DNA from: Cephalopachus bancanus
Taxonomy: Eukaryota > Chordata > Mammalia > Primates > Tarsiidae
Length of the DNA: 64,000 nt
Direction of reading: 5' to 3'
Assembly (NCBI GenBank): GCA_027257055.1
Contig: JAPVLO010000001.1
Location: 12,547,501-12,611,500, forward strand
The position numbers were made by a program, and so were the translations under genes. Within the stretch, counting starts at the first letter, position 1. Each line of letters starts with the position of its first letter. Shown one piece after another: positions 49,452 through 60,366 of the stretch. The notes under the pieces are model-generated. The model was not told where the DNA came from. It saw nothing but the letters and a program-made list of their open reading frames with translations, and did no database searches.

Positions 49452-50875
49452 ATTGTGATTCATCATGAAGGAAGGTCAGCAGGGTGTGTTGATTGATTTG
49501 ATGGGTATGGAGAGAGAGATCAATAATTTCTCTATTTGGGACTTAAGTAACTAGATGGTTTAATAATTCAGTAAAATGGACACACTAAAGCATTAAGCAA
49601 AATGTATTAAGCACCTTGATAGTGTTATACTCTTTGATATGATAGTAATTCCAGTTATGGGAATACTTAATATTGGGATAAAGGAAAACGTTGCCTAGAT
49701 TTACATACAACAGTATGATTTATAATCGTGATGTGTAAAAATCAATGGGTAAAGATAAAATGACTAAATGAATTTGGTATATAAATGGAATATGGTGTAG
49801 TCATTTAGGTACTACCTAATGACATGGGAGGGAACATGTTTACAATTAACTATTAAAACATGAGGATATAAAGCTGTAAGCATATTATGTTCTCAATTTA
49901 TTTTCAACAATGCTCTCACTGAAGAGATATGCTTTGAGTGCTTGCAGCATGTCTCTGTACATGTAATAAGTAAACCCTTTGAAATATAATTAGTATTTAA
50001 CTCCTAGTGGAGAGATTTTAAATTAGTTTATCTTCTTTTTACTTTCTTTAAAATTTCAGATAACTGTATTCATTTAATAATTTAAAGCTTTAAAAAGCAA
50101 TTGTTCTATACAATAAAATTATTTAAATAGTAAATTTTCTAACCCTTCTGTAAAAAATATGAAATGTGTGGTTTTCCTAATCTGGTTGTTTCTAGATGGA
50201 GGCATTCATGCCTTTCAAAAAATCTACAGGTTGCTTATCAGCAATATCTTCCAAACTACAAGCCTCTTCAAGGGTGCCTGCATTTTCCAGTTCATGTGTC
50301 AAAACTAAAAGGTATCACCTCGTAATTCACTTTGGTTGAATGGATGTAAGAAAATTGAGTCATTGAGGCTGGAGAGCCTGGGTGAGAAAATAAAAACCAA
50401 CATAAATTCCAGCATAAAGAACATTTCTCACATTTTGACAATGATTACGCATCAGAATGTGGTCAGATCAGCCGGTAGGCAGCAAGAATCCAGCTTGTTT
50501 ACTGCCAAGGCTCATCCCATTGATTAATGGACAAATTCCCTGGAGTGGAGTGAGTCTCAGGCCAGTGAAAATGATGAGGTGGACGAGAGCCTTGGGTCCA
50601 CATGATGTGGATACTGGTAAATCTCTAGAATCACAACACAGTTCCCTGTTATTAAAATAAAGGCTTACAAAATGCCAGTAGCAGGTTTTTTGGCCTAAAA
50701 TAATTGATGGTGTCCATTATAGCTGTCATCTTCCCTTTTTTCTACTAGCACACCAATACAAAATTTGCTTTGGTTAAAAGAGAAACCATCTATCATTCAT
50801 AAGCTTAAAACATTCATTCATAAAGTTTACTTCCTACTTTCCCTATCATGTTTGATGCCAACCTTCTTTTTACAG
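49452..50875. other. No gene seen
   Basis: Intronic, mostly AT-rich. The first ~70 bases may continue the L2-like repeat split by the Alu. Nothing else recognised. Confidence 0.5.
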
Positions 50876-50879
50876 ATTT

Positions 50880-52010
50880 TTAAAAGAGACGTTTTAGGCT
50901 CACAGCAACACTGAGGGAAGTTACAGAGATTACATAGATGCCTCCTGCGCCCACACATTCACAGCCTCCCCGTTATCAACATGTCTCACCAGAGTAGTTC
51001 ACTTGTGACAGCTGTTGGATCTACCTTGACATGTCATTATCACCCAAAGTTCATAGTGAACTTTAGGGTTCATTTTTGGCATTGTACATTCTTTTTTTTT
51101 TTAAGTTGGAGTCTCACTCAGTCGCACCGCAGCCTCGCCTGCTGGACTCCAGCGATCCTTCCGCCTCAGCCTTCCGAGTAGCCAGAATTACAGGCACGCG
51201 CTACCACACCCGGCTGATTTTTTGACTTATTGTAGAGATGAGGTCTCGCTGCCCTGGCGGGTCTCAAGCCCGCAGGCTCAGGCAATCCACTCACCTCAGG
51301 CTCCCAAAGGTGCGGGATTACAGGCTGGGCCACCGAGCCCGGCTTGCATTGTACATTCTATGGGTTTGAACAAACGTATGATGACATATACCCACCATTA
51401 CAGGAACATATAGAGTATTTTTACTGCCCTAAAAATCCTGTGTTCTCTGCTTGCTGATTTTTCTCACTGACACCTAGCAATCACTGACCACCCGGCAATC
51501 ACTGACCACCCTTTCTACTGTCTCCATAGTTTTGTATTTTCCAGAATGTCATGTGTTTGGAATCATACAATATTTAGACTTTTCAGATTCGCTTGTTTTT
51601 TCACTTAGTAACATGCATTTATGGTTCCTCTATGACTTTTCATGGTTTGATATCTCATTTTTTGTAGTTATGAATAATATGCTCATGTCTGGAGGTACCA
51701 CAGTTATTTATGTTGAAGGACACCTCAGTTGCTTCAAATTTTGGAAGTTATAAATAAGTTACTATAAATGTCTGTTTGCAGATGTGTGTGTGAATGCAAA
51801 TTTTCAGTGCCTCTGGGTAAATGCCAATAAGCACAGTTTCTGGATGATACGGCAAGAGTATGTTTAGTTCATAAGAAATTGCCAAACTGTCTTTCGAAAT
51901 AGCTGGACCATTTTGCATTCCCATCAGCAATGAAAGAGAGTTCTGTAGTTCCACATCCTTGTCAGTCTTTGGTGTTGACAGCGTTATGAGTTTTGACCCT
52001 TCTAATAGGT
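50880..52010 (-). mobile_element. Old L1/HAL1-like 3' region, antisense, split by an Alu
   Basis: Left of the Alu: 'aggctcacagcaacactgag', 'accagagtagttcacttgtg'. Right of it: 'gtgtttggaatcatacaatat', 'catttatggttcctctatgac', 'ataaatgtctgtttgcagatg' and 'aattgccaaactgtctttcg'. These are typical antisense old-LINE 3' sequences. A 17-bp direct duplication is at 51477-51493 and 51495-51511. Confidence 0.7.
51093..51345 (-). mobile_element. Alu (strepsirrhine type), antisense, with deletion in right arm
   Basis: 'agttggagtctcactcagtcg' jumps straight to 'caccgcagcctcgcctgctg', so about 35 bases of the right arm are missing. Perfect 14-bp target duplication GCATTGTACATTCT at 51079-51092 and 51346-51359. 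Confidence 0.95.
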
Positions 52011-52435
52011 ATATAGTGAGTTTGAGGGAAACTAAAGAGAAAGGTCCTCTAAATGCAATGAGTGATCCTAGATTGTAGTCTAAGCCATGGGGGGAAAAGG
52101 GCTATCAGGACATGATTGGAAAAATTAGGAAATTTGAGTATGAATGTGATTTAGGCAACAAAACCTATTGATGCTGAATTTTCTGATTTTGATAACTTAT
52201 ATAAATAGCACATGGCAGTTTTTTTTCTTGCAGAATACATAGTATGAAAATCGTACTTATGAAATACATACTGAAATATTTAGGGGTAAAAAAGCATGAT
52301 GTGTGCAACTTACTTTCAAGTGATTAAAATATGTCTGAGGGAGAAGAGGAAAGGAAGAAGGAGGAAGGGTGAGAGAGAGAGTAGGGGCATGTGCAGAAAT
52401 AGGAAAAAGTATAAATTATTAGTGAATTGTGGTAT
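52011..52435. other. No gene seen
   Basis: Intronic, with a purine-rich patch at 52335-52385. Confidence 0.5.
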
Positions 52436-52439
52436 CTAT

Positions 52440-52800
52440 CAGTTTTGGGGGGGCTATAACAAAATGATATAAACTGAGTAACTTATAAACCGTAGAAATG
52501 TATTCCTCATAGTTCTTGGGGCTGAGAAGTCCAAGATCAAGGTGTTGGCAGATTTGGAGTCTGGTGAGGTCCACTTCCTGGTTCATAAATGGCCGTCTTT
52601 TCCCTGTGTCCTCACATGATGGAAGGGGCTAGGGAGTTCTTTGAGGTCTCTTTTTCAAAGACCCTGTTCCTAGTCATGAGAGTTTTATGGTCATGATTTG
52701 ATCATCTCCCAAAGGTCCCACTTTCTGATATCATCACCTTGGGAATTCAAATGTTAACGTTTAAATCTGGGGAAGGACATAAACATTCAGTCCATTGTAC
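52440..52800 (-). repeat. MaLR (MLT1-like) LTR, antisense
   Basis: 'gggctataacaaaatgatata', 'gaagtccaagatcaaggtgt', 'ctgtgtcctcacatgatgga', 'catctcccaaaggtcccact' in the antisense MaLR LTR order. Confidence 0.8.
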
Positions 52801-52809
52801 TGGGTCAAT

Positions 52810-53265
52810 GATATTGTGTTCATTTCTTATTGTTTCCATCATAAAGTACCACATACTGGGTGGGTTAAAACAACAGAAACTTATTCTCTCTCAGTTTGGG
52901 AAGCTGGAAGTCCAAAATCAAGATGTCAGCAATAAACTGATTCCTCTAAAATCTCTAGTACTGACCTGTTCTCATCTCTTCAAGATCCTGGTAGCCCCAG
53001 GTGTTCATTGACTTGTGACAGCTTCCTTCCAATCATTGCCTCCATCTTCATGCTGTCTTACCTCTGTGTCTATCTATTTCCAATTTTCTCTCTTCTTTTA
53101 ATGATGTCAGACATAATGGATTACGGGTCCACCCTACTCAAGTGTGACTCTTCTAATGAATTATATATGCAATAGCCCTATTTCCAAATAAGGTCACATT
53201 CACATGTCCTGGGGGTTAGGGCTTCACCATATCTTTTGGGGGAGATGCAATCTACAGCAGCTACA
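52810..53265 (-). repeat. Second MaLR-type LTR relic, antisense
   Basis: 'accacatactgggtgggttaa', 'aacagaaacttattctctct', 'ccctatttccaaataaggtc' and 'acattcacatgtcctggggg'. It directly follows the other LTR in the same orientation, but the two are different subfamilies, so they are probably independent insertions. Confidence 0.75.
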
Positions 53266-54575
53266 TATGAGTTCCTTGTATTACTCTCGCAACTTTCAGT
53301 AAGTTTGAAATTATATAAAAATAAAAAAGTCGCCAGAACATATTAGCATATGGTAGTGCTTGCTTATTAAGATGTCCTTTAAAAACTGTCCTTAAAATTT
53401 CAGCATTATTGTGTAAGAGAATTACGACTACATTAAACAATTTGCACATGCAATCTCTGAGATTAATTGGAATTGCTACATAACACAAACCAGTAAAATG
53501 TTTATTGACAGGAACTGTTCACCTCTAGGTTCATATTTCATCTGGCATGTAGTAAATTAAATTTCTATGTGGGGGAAAGTGGTATATTTGAATTCTATCT
53601 TCAATGCTCCAGGAACAGTTTTGGATAAATTGGAAGTCACGTGGCCTTCCATTTTCAATAATTAGAAAGGAAATGTGCTCCCAGTAGAAACTATCCAGTC
53701 TCCAACTGCAGAAAGTATTTGAGGGGTTGCTGCTTACTTTGCAGATATACTGTTAATTAATATTATTTCCCTGATGAAAAACCAATCATGACATGACTGA
53801 TTGCTTTTAAAGCCATACTGAAAGTCTTGCCTTACAGTCTATAGTGTGTCAATATCGTATTTGTGTTGAGTTGTATTAAGTTTTTCTTAATTTGGATATT
53901 TTTCTTTCAGTGAGACAATGACTCATACCTACTGTCAGTGTAAGAAATTTGACATCCACTGATTAGGTATAGGAAGGTCAATTAAGAAGATATTTTGCAT
54001 ATGCGCACATGTGTGTGCACACTTATCCTTAGAACTTAGGCTGTGAGTGACACCAAATATAAATTATTTTTCCTGAATCATGAGAAAGTATAGAAGTTTT
54101 TCAACTCGCACTTTCTTTATGCTTTACACGCATGTAGCTCCTAATCCATATATTTTTATAAAACTTAGCATTCAGTTATTTTTAAATCTCATTTAAGATT
54201 TAGAGAGTATGTAGTGATTGCTAAAGCTATTGTTTCTGTATTGCAAAGTAAATTCAGGTTTGAGTATTCTTCATTTCATACATGAAAATCTGGTCTAAAA
54301 TCTTCACTCTTCCTGCTTCTCCTCCCTTGCAATAAAACAATAATGTATACAATCATGCACACATCGATACATGAGAAAGTCAAAGTTAATGTTTAATATT
54401 GGCTCCTCCTTCCGTACAGAAAGTACTGAGATGTGTATCCAAGGAGGCAATGTAATTAACACCTGCAATAATTCAGGAGCATTTTTCTCTCACTTTTATA
54501 TTCGTAGCTGGAAAATTATATACTGTACGCTTACATCTTAAGAATGAATTTTGAAGTGCAAAAAAAAATTTTTTT
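53266..54575. other. No gene or recognised repeat
   Basis: About 1.3 kb of apparently unique AT-rich intronic DNA. Confidence 0.5.
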
Positions 54576-54587
54576 AAGATGTTTAAG

Positions 54588-54666
54588 GGGGCAACCCTTT
54601 CGGGTCCCCTCCCACCTTGGATGCTTTTCTGTCCTCTCATTTTCCATCCTTTCAATAAATCCTGTT

Positions 54667-54700
<34 letters not shown>
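54588..54700 (+). mobile_element. Short retroposed LTR R-region-like element, copy 1
   Basis: An 83-base body starts GGGGCAACCCTTTCGGGTCC, has an AATAAA hexamer at 54654-54659, and passes into 30 A at 54671, 11 bases after the hexamer. Perfect 12-bp duplications AAGATGTTTAAG flank it (54576-54587 and 54699-54710), and the insertion site TTTT|AAGA suits the L1 endonuclease. The body resembles the R region (cap site to poly(A) site) of class I endogenous-retrovirus LTRs, with a small ACCC-TTTC-GGGT hairpin. It has no U3, U5 or coding sequence. A second copy with the same 5' limit is at 16139-16215. Confidence 0.75.
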
Positions 54701-54702
<2 letters not shown>

Positions 54703-54710
54703 TGTTTAAG

Positions 54711-55795
54711 AGTGTCAATTGTGTATCTCACAAGAAAAAATTTACAGTTTAAAACACACATATTTTTAAACTCTCAGATTATAAATGGGCAATGTCAAAA
54801 GTGATCTATTTATTTATTTGTTCTCACTTCACAAAATCGATTAGATTGTTTTTGCTATATCCAAGTGATCAAAGTGTTATATATATATTTTTTAAAGAAC
54901 TAACATAATACCTTATAAATGTGGCCCAACCCGCTGGGTTATGTCACCTCCAGTATGTTAAAAATTAGAACTTCCTGATGGTATTAATAGAGGTCTTCTG
55001 ACATTTTGAGGAAATGTCTTGCTTTGCAACCCATCAGCTCCTTAGTTCCAGTGGGATCCATTACCAACTAAAATTGTGCATTACTTCTGAGTTAGCTGGA
55101 CTGAGAATAAAAACCAGTCATGAATCTTATTAGTGGTGCTCAAATTGATCTTAAAGTACAGTGAAAATGAGGAATCTCGACATAAAATTAATTTATGCAA
55201 AGGGGAAGAACAGCAGACTTTGCACCTGTGCATGTGTAAGATGTCAGTCAAGCGTTCTGGACTGCAGTCAAGTGCATCAGACTGATTTGCTTTATAGTGT
55301 TTTCTCAGTGTCTGCATATTCAAGTGTAAAGGTAGATTTGGAACCCCTGAATCTTAAAGGGGCAGGCTTTGCCTATAGAACTTGTGTGAATCATTGTACT
55401 ATAACTTGGGAGACAGCAAAATCTCCACTTGCCAAAGTATTTTAGTCTAACCTGCCAAGGAATCTACATTCCCTGCTTTATAGGTGTCCCTTTGTGGCGA
55501 GGCATTATCTCCAAATGCAAATATGCTACACAGTTGTGCGGAAACTTCCTGCCAGTTCTCCTCAGGGAATGCCTCTCTTGCACAATAGACACGGAAAGAG
55601 TGAGTTTTTGTTTCATGGAGGTAAGACAAAGGATTCTTCATGGAGCATGAATCAGGAAGTCACAGTGCATTCAGAAGAAAGCATGAAGGAAACAGGCATA
55701 GATGACAAAGAAAGATGGATACGAAGAAACCCACTGACCTACTCTAAAGTTTTTCAAAGGCTGACTGTTAGCTCTAGTCTACCGATTCTGGACCT
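54711..55795. other. No gene seen
   Basis: Apparently unique intronic DNA. Overlapping open frames of 73-105 codons at 55161-55811 have no recognisable domain or splice context, so I make no gene call. Confidence 0.5.
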
Positions 55796-55799
55796 TCTG

Positions 55800-55912
55800 G
55801 CTTCTTGGTAGAGTCATTGCTTAATCAGTAGCTGCATCTTCTTTGCCATAGGCAAAAAAAAAAAAAAAAACATCTGAAGCATTTCATATATTACTTACTG
55901 GGGTATTATTAC
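55800..55912 (+). repeat. Local duplication, copy 1
   Basis: 'tagagtcattgcttaatcag', 'tagctgcatcttctttgcca' and 'atttcatatattacttactg' are repeated with changes at 56677-56777. This copy has an 18-A expansion (55854-55871). Confidence 0.7.
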
Positions 55913-56091
55913 TTTCATGGATGTTTGTCTCTACATGCATGCATGCCTATTTGTAGCATTCCAAAACCTGCTTCAAACAGGCACTTATGATGCTTTCCTG
56001 AGTATCATATCAGGAAGAGTGTATGTTTTTAGCAGGACATGTTGGCCAGTCTGCTGACACTGCCATATCCTATTATCCAAAGCCTGATATT

Positions 56092-56665
56092 CGAAGGGAG
56101 ACCCCCCCAAAAATTGGAATTTACTTACAAAAATTGTGTTTTTATTCTTCCATGTTTAAACTTCAGTCACCTTCAAAGTACTCTCCGTTTGATGAAATGC
56201 GCCTATAAAAACGCTTTTTCCACTGCTCAAAACAGTTTCTGAACTTGTCCATTTTGATGCCTTTTCGTGCTTCTGCTGTTTTTTTGTTTGTTTGTTTTGT
56301 TTTTAGTTTTTTGTTTTTGTTTTTGTTTTTGCTTAATCTCTTCCACATGAGCAAAAGCAAAAAAAAATTTCCCTTTGAGGGAGGGTGGGGCACAGGGGTC
56401 ATACCGTTTTTGGTCAAAAACTGCTGAACACTCAGCGCGGTGTGGGCAGGTGCACTCGTAGATTACCCATCATGAAATGGGTAAATGTGTTGGAAGAATT
56501 TCCAAAAAAGTTCACTGAAGCTGAACGCAGCCTCTCCCAACAACGCTGGTTGGTACACTGATGTCCATTGGTTCCTAAAACACCCACCTAGCGTGGAAAG
56601 CCTGTACTTTCACTAGAAGGGGCCCACCTTCCAAAAGATAATTGAGGTTTTTGGGGTCTCCCTTG
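56092..56665 (-). mobile_element. Mariner-type internally deleted element, copy D
   Basis: Ends CGAAGGGAGACCCCCCCAAA (left) and, reversed, CAAGGGAGACCCCAAAAA (right) are clear inverted repeats. A TA follows the right end (56666-56667). The minus strand holds a transposase C-terminal remnant: TKNGMTPVPHPP, then after TG-rich filler KTAEARKGIKMDKFRNCFEQ, then SSNGEYFEGD and stop. A (GTTT)n expansion (56281-56330) replaces the middle. About 574 bp. Confidence 0.85.
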
Positions 56666-56676
56666 TACACTTTCCT

Positions 56677-56777
56677 TGATAGAGTCATATGCTTAACCAC
56701 TAGCTGCACCTACTTCACCATAGACAAAAGAGGCATTTAAATTATTTCATATATTCCTCACTGGAATATTATTAGAT
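56677..56777 (+). repeat. Local duplication, copy 2
   Basis: 'tagagtcatatgcttaacca', 'ctagctgcacctacttcacc' and 'ttatttcatatattcctcac' parallel 55804-55912 at roughly three bases in four. It starts 12 bases after mariner copy D. Confidence 0.7.
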
Positions 56778-56839
56778 TAATTGCATAGTGGAGCAAAGGG
56801 AACGCTCAGGAATATCAGAACAACAGATGCGGTGAGCAA

Positions 56840-56859
56840 CCTCCCTTCTAGAAGGGAGG
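56840..56859. repeat. 20-bp perfect palindrome
   Basis: CCTCCCTTCTAGAAGGGAGG, perfectly self-complementary about TCTAGA. Confidence 0.95.
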
Positions 56860-56927
56860 AGGATTGTGCACCAAAGAGAGTCCTGAAAGACTGAGATTTA
56901 GACCCTTTCAGTGAGACTTTTGCTGCG

Positions 56928-56968
56928 GCCTCTGGACCGTGGGGGGAATCCCCCCAGGTCCCAGAGGC
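56928..56968. repeat. GC-rich hairpin, ~18-bp stem
   Basis: GCCTCTGGACC pairs with GGTCCCAGAGGC, enclosing GGGGGG/CCCCCC around an AAT loop. One base is bulged on each side (56939 and 56962). Confidence 0.85.
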
Positions 56969-57028
56969 TAGTTCTGGAAATTAGTCAGCTCCATGTTGGG
57001 TGGCAGTGATGTAATCAAGAGAACTGTG

Positions 57029-57170
57029 TGTTTCTTCTTGCTCCTAGGGCACCACTGTGAGAGGGACATTTCCTGGTTAAATGGAAACACTAACAGTGTA
57101 CACCGTTAGTATTTCCACTTAACCAGGAAACGTCCCTCTCACAGTGGTGCCCTAGGAGCAAGAAGAAACA
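57029..57170. repeat. 142-bp near-perfect spacerless palindrome
   Basis: The two 71-base arms meet at 57099/57100 within GTGTACAC. Pairing base i with 114199-i gives 67 of 71 complementary pairs. The four exceptions (57068/57131, 57081/57118, 57088/57111, 57095/57104) are all A-C, that is, single transitions. Each arm contains TTCTTCTTGCTCCTAGGGC and CACTGTGAGAGGGAC or their complement. The block lies between mariner copies D and E. No flanking target duplication is evident, and I do not recognise the family. Confidence 0.95.
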
Positions 57171-57356
57171 TCCTGGACTGGGGAAGGATCCCCCTCCCCG
57201 GTACTGCCCCTCCCTTCCCCCATCTGCAAGGGCTACCCATCAAATCTGGAATCGCATCTAAGTGGACCCTTGTCAGTGAATTCCTATTCTGCCCTTGTTT
57301 GTCTAATGTTCTAAGACTCTATACCTACATATATTCCCCATGTATGCATGTATGTA

Positions 57357-57873
57357 TAAGGGGGTCCCAAAAGAACCAGAATTATCTTTTGGAAGGTGAT
57401 TCTCTTGTAGGACAGGCTTCCCCTGCTATGTAAGTATTCTAGGAACCCATCAGCATCAGTGTAACCAACTAGCATTTTTGCGAGAGGCTGTGTTCAGCTT
57501 CAGTGAATTTTGTGGCAAACAAGTGGCTGGTTCTTCCACCATGACAGTTCACCTCCCCATACGGCATGACCCTCAAGCCCCACCCTCCCCATTGACCAGA
57601 TCTGTCCCCAAGTGAGGGATTTTTGTTTCCTTGGATGACAAAATTCCTCACAGAGAAACGTTTTGCCGATGTGGAAGAGGTAAAATGAAAAATGGGAAAA
57701 GCACTCAAAGGCATCAAAATGGCGAATCCAAAAACTGTCTTGTGCAGTGGAAAAAGCATCTTCATAGGTGGACTGCATCAAGCAGAGAGTACTTTGAAGG
57801 TGACTGAAAGTTAAACATGTGAGAATAAATGCACAATTTTTAATCAATAATTTCCATATATGGGTTCCCCATA
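57357..57873 (+). mobile_element. Mariner-type internally deleted element, copy E
   Basis: The left end TAAGGGGGTCCCAAAAGAAC follows TA. The right end, reversed, reads TATGGGGAACCCATATAT. The 5' 150 bases match copies A and C ('ttcccctgctatgtaag', 'cagcatcagtgtaacc'). Then comes a broken transposase C-terminus on the + strand (text for CFEQW and EYFEGD motifs, with stops). About 517 bp, the shortest copy. Confidence 0.8.
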
Positions 57874-58024
57874 TATAAACTTGTACCTGGGAGAATGTCT
57901 CTCAGCACCAGAAGTTATATCTACTTCGTACATACTCTATTCTTGTTTTCTTCAGAGTTCTCTTGATTACATCAAGTAGTTGTTTCTATTTTACTAGTTA
58001 ATTTATATTTATTTATATTTTTAA

Positions 58025-58310
58025 TTTTTAGAGTGCTCTCACTCTGTCGCCCAGGCTGAAGTGCAGTTCACGGTCACAGTTCATTGCAGCCTCCAACTCC
58101 TGCACTCAGGTGATCCTTCCACCTCAGCCTCCCAAGTAACTGGGACTATAGGCATGTGCCTCCACGCCTGGCTAATTTTTAAAATTTTTTGTAGAGATAA
58201 AGTGTTGCCTGTGCTGCCCAGGCTGTCTCACACTCCTGGACTCACATAGTCCTCCCTGCTTCAGTCTCTGAAAATGTTGGAAATACAGGCATGAGCCACT
58301 GTGCTGTCCT
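58025..58310 (-). mobile_element. Old Alu (AluJ-like), antisense
   Basis: 'ctctcactctgtcgcccaggc', 'cagcctccaactcctgcac', 'cctcccaagtaactgggact', 'caggcatgagccactgtgc'. Confidence 0.92.
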
Positions 58311-58381
58311 ACATTTAATGTATTTTTAAAATTATTAGTGGGAATTTTGACTTTTGGCTGCAGATATAAAATACGTGTATT

Positions 58382-58400
58382 ACACACACACACACACACA
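58382..58400 (+). repeat. (CA)n microsatellite, short
   Basis: Nine to ten CA units. Confidence 0.9.
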
Positions 58401-59335
58401 TATGAAAAAAGCATTCATGTTTCTTGATGTGTAAGCTACTTAATCCAAGTGTTTACTTTCCCCGAAGAATACAGAGATTTCACTCTAGGTATGAATCTAT
58501 TCGAAGTCAGGTGATTATACAGGGTCTAGAAGAAAACAGCCACCTATTTTCAAGGCATTTTTTTTCAGGTGAAGTCATCACAGAATTTTTAAGCCAACAA
58601 AGGGAAATCTTTTCAGGTATGGGAGGACAAGCTACTTCCCCTGGTGAGGGATGCTCAGGGTGACTTGAGGGTTCAAGAGTATCTGTTTCCTCTCAATCCA
58701 ACCAGGTACTCTGATTTCCTGTTTCAGGATCTCATTCCATCCCAGTTCCTGGGAACCATCAGATAAAAATGTGATGAGACTGTGAATTCAACTTACACTG
58801 CAATTCAGCAACCTATACAATTAAATTTTGTATTTGATTTTCAGCAATAGAAGCTCTCAATATGAAATATTATTTTAAAGCTGATATAGAACCTTTCTGG
58901 TTTTCATATTGTGACTTGTTGCCTATAGTTACAGGGCTTAAGCCTGTTGGCGTTTTTTGTTCATTCTGTAAGTCTTACAAAAACTCGGAGAGGGAATCTA
59001 TGATACCCTACATTCCTTGTCATCATTGTTTCTGCCATATTGGTTAAGTGCTGCAGCCACTGAAACACCCAAGTGTCTTGCTTCAGTGTACACTAAAGCA
59101 CAGTCACCCATAGTGTGATGCCACTCCGTGCTGAATTACTAACATCTGGTTTCCTGCTGGCTTGGGACTTGGCAGTGTACTCAAGCCCTGCAGGAAAGCT
59201 GCACTAATCCCCAAATCCTATCTTTGAGGGTCCATACTATGTAACCACCCTATTCTTAAAAGATAGCCAGCAAACATCTATCTAGAATTCCCACCAATGT
59301 TCTTAGAAAGACTGAATCCAAATAACAGTCAACTA
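58401..59335. other. No gene seen
   Basis: Apparently unique intronic DNA. No recognised element. Confidence 0.5.
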
Positions 59336-59339
59336 GTGA

Positions 59340-59960
59340 AAAGGAAGCAATGACTTAATGTGATCAGGATAGCTGAAGAATACAGGAATAGCAGGTGCAG
59401 GGAGCAGATCTCGCTTCTGAGGCTGAGGGAGATACCCAGGGAAGAGGGGTGGGGGCCTTGGAAGTGCCCATCCCCCAGGATGGGGATCAGCCCCCAGTGG
59501 AGAGGGTGTGGCTATTGCCTACAAGATGGATGCAAATTCAGGGAGGTGCTTCAGGTCAGCCCTGGGAAGCAGGAAACTCAGGAACCAGCACAAAATTAGT
59601 TAGGAAACTTCCAGGTGGGGGCCAGAAAAAGTAATTGGTGGGCCATTTGCTGGGGTACAAGAGAAACTTCCTGTTGGGCTGCTAGGGAAACTTACGAGAG
59701 GATACGCAGCATTGGTCTTGCACACACCGACAAGAGGACCCCAAGCCCTCGAGCAAAAGCCTGGAGACACCCCTTCCTCCTGCCGTGTTCCTCCATCGCC
59801 CTCTACTGACAAGACCCAAAACTGGTCCGGCTGGTGAAGGAGGCTTGTGTATGGGACCCTGCAGGTCGACCTGGAGTTGATGGTTGACTGGGAGTTGGCA
59901 CAGCGTAGAACCTACAAACACTGCTTTCATTGTCAAGGTTTTCAGGGTTCCACTTCCTGA
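59340..59960. other. GC-rich unassigned block
   Basis: Clearly more GC-rich than its surroundings ('gaagaggggtgggggccttgg', 'ccatcgccctctactgacaag'). It resembles the 5' regions of some old LINEs or LTRs, but I cannot assign it. Open frames of 64-84 codons on both strands reflect the base composition. Confidence 0.4.
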
Positions 59961-60366
59961 CAGCAGCTAACCCCAAAATGCTTCACTGAGAACAGATTAC
60001 TTTGGTGGATTAAACAGAGAAAAATACTTTTCCTTTTGCTTAACTGTAGTGTGTGGTAGCTCAAAAAACAGTAGGAATATTACTTTAGTTTTTTGTGTTT
60101 AGCCAAAATTTGTGCCTTCGCAAAATCAATATTGGGAATAACTATCTGAACCTAAAATTTAGTGGGGAGGGGGGAGAAACATTGGAATTAATGCACATTG
60201 TTTAACTAGAGAGCGAGAGAAAACGAATATTATAAATTTTAAAAAACTTAGTTAATAATTGTAAGGGATTTAAGAATATGAAGTCATAAAATTACTGACA
60301 TCTGATTTTAAAAATACTCTGCCCATTGAATGACTAATTCAATAGATTTTTTTGCATCTTTGCAAT
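59961..60366. other. No gene seen
   Basis: AT-rich intronic DNA, nothing recognised. Confidence 0.5.

Noticed and set aside
52440..53265. Two adjacent MaLR LTRs as one provirus
   Set aside because: They are abutting, of different subfamily text and have no internal region between them. Independent solo LTRs are simpler.
55161..55811. Frames of 73-105 codons that could be an extra MYO16 exon
   Set aside because: The known ankyrin sequence passes directly from the exon at 16468 to that at 62749 with matching phase. No ankyrin or myosin residues are seen here.
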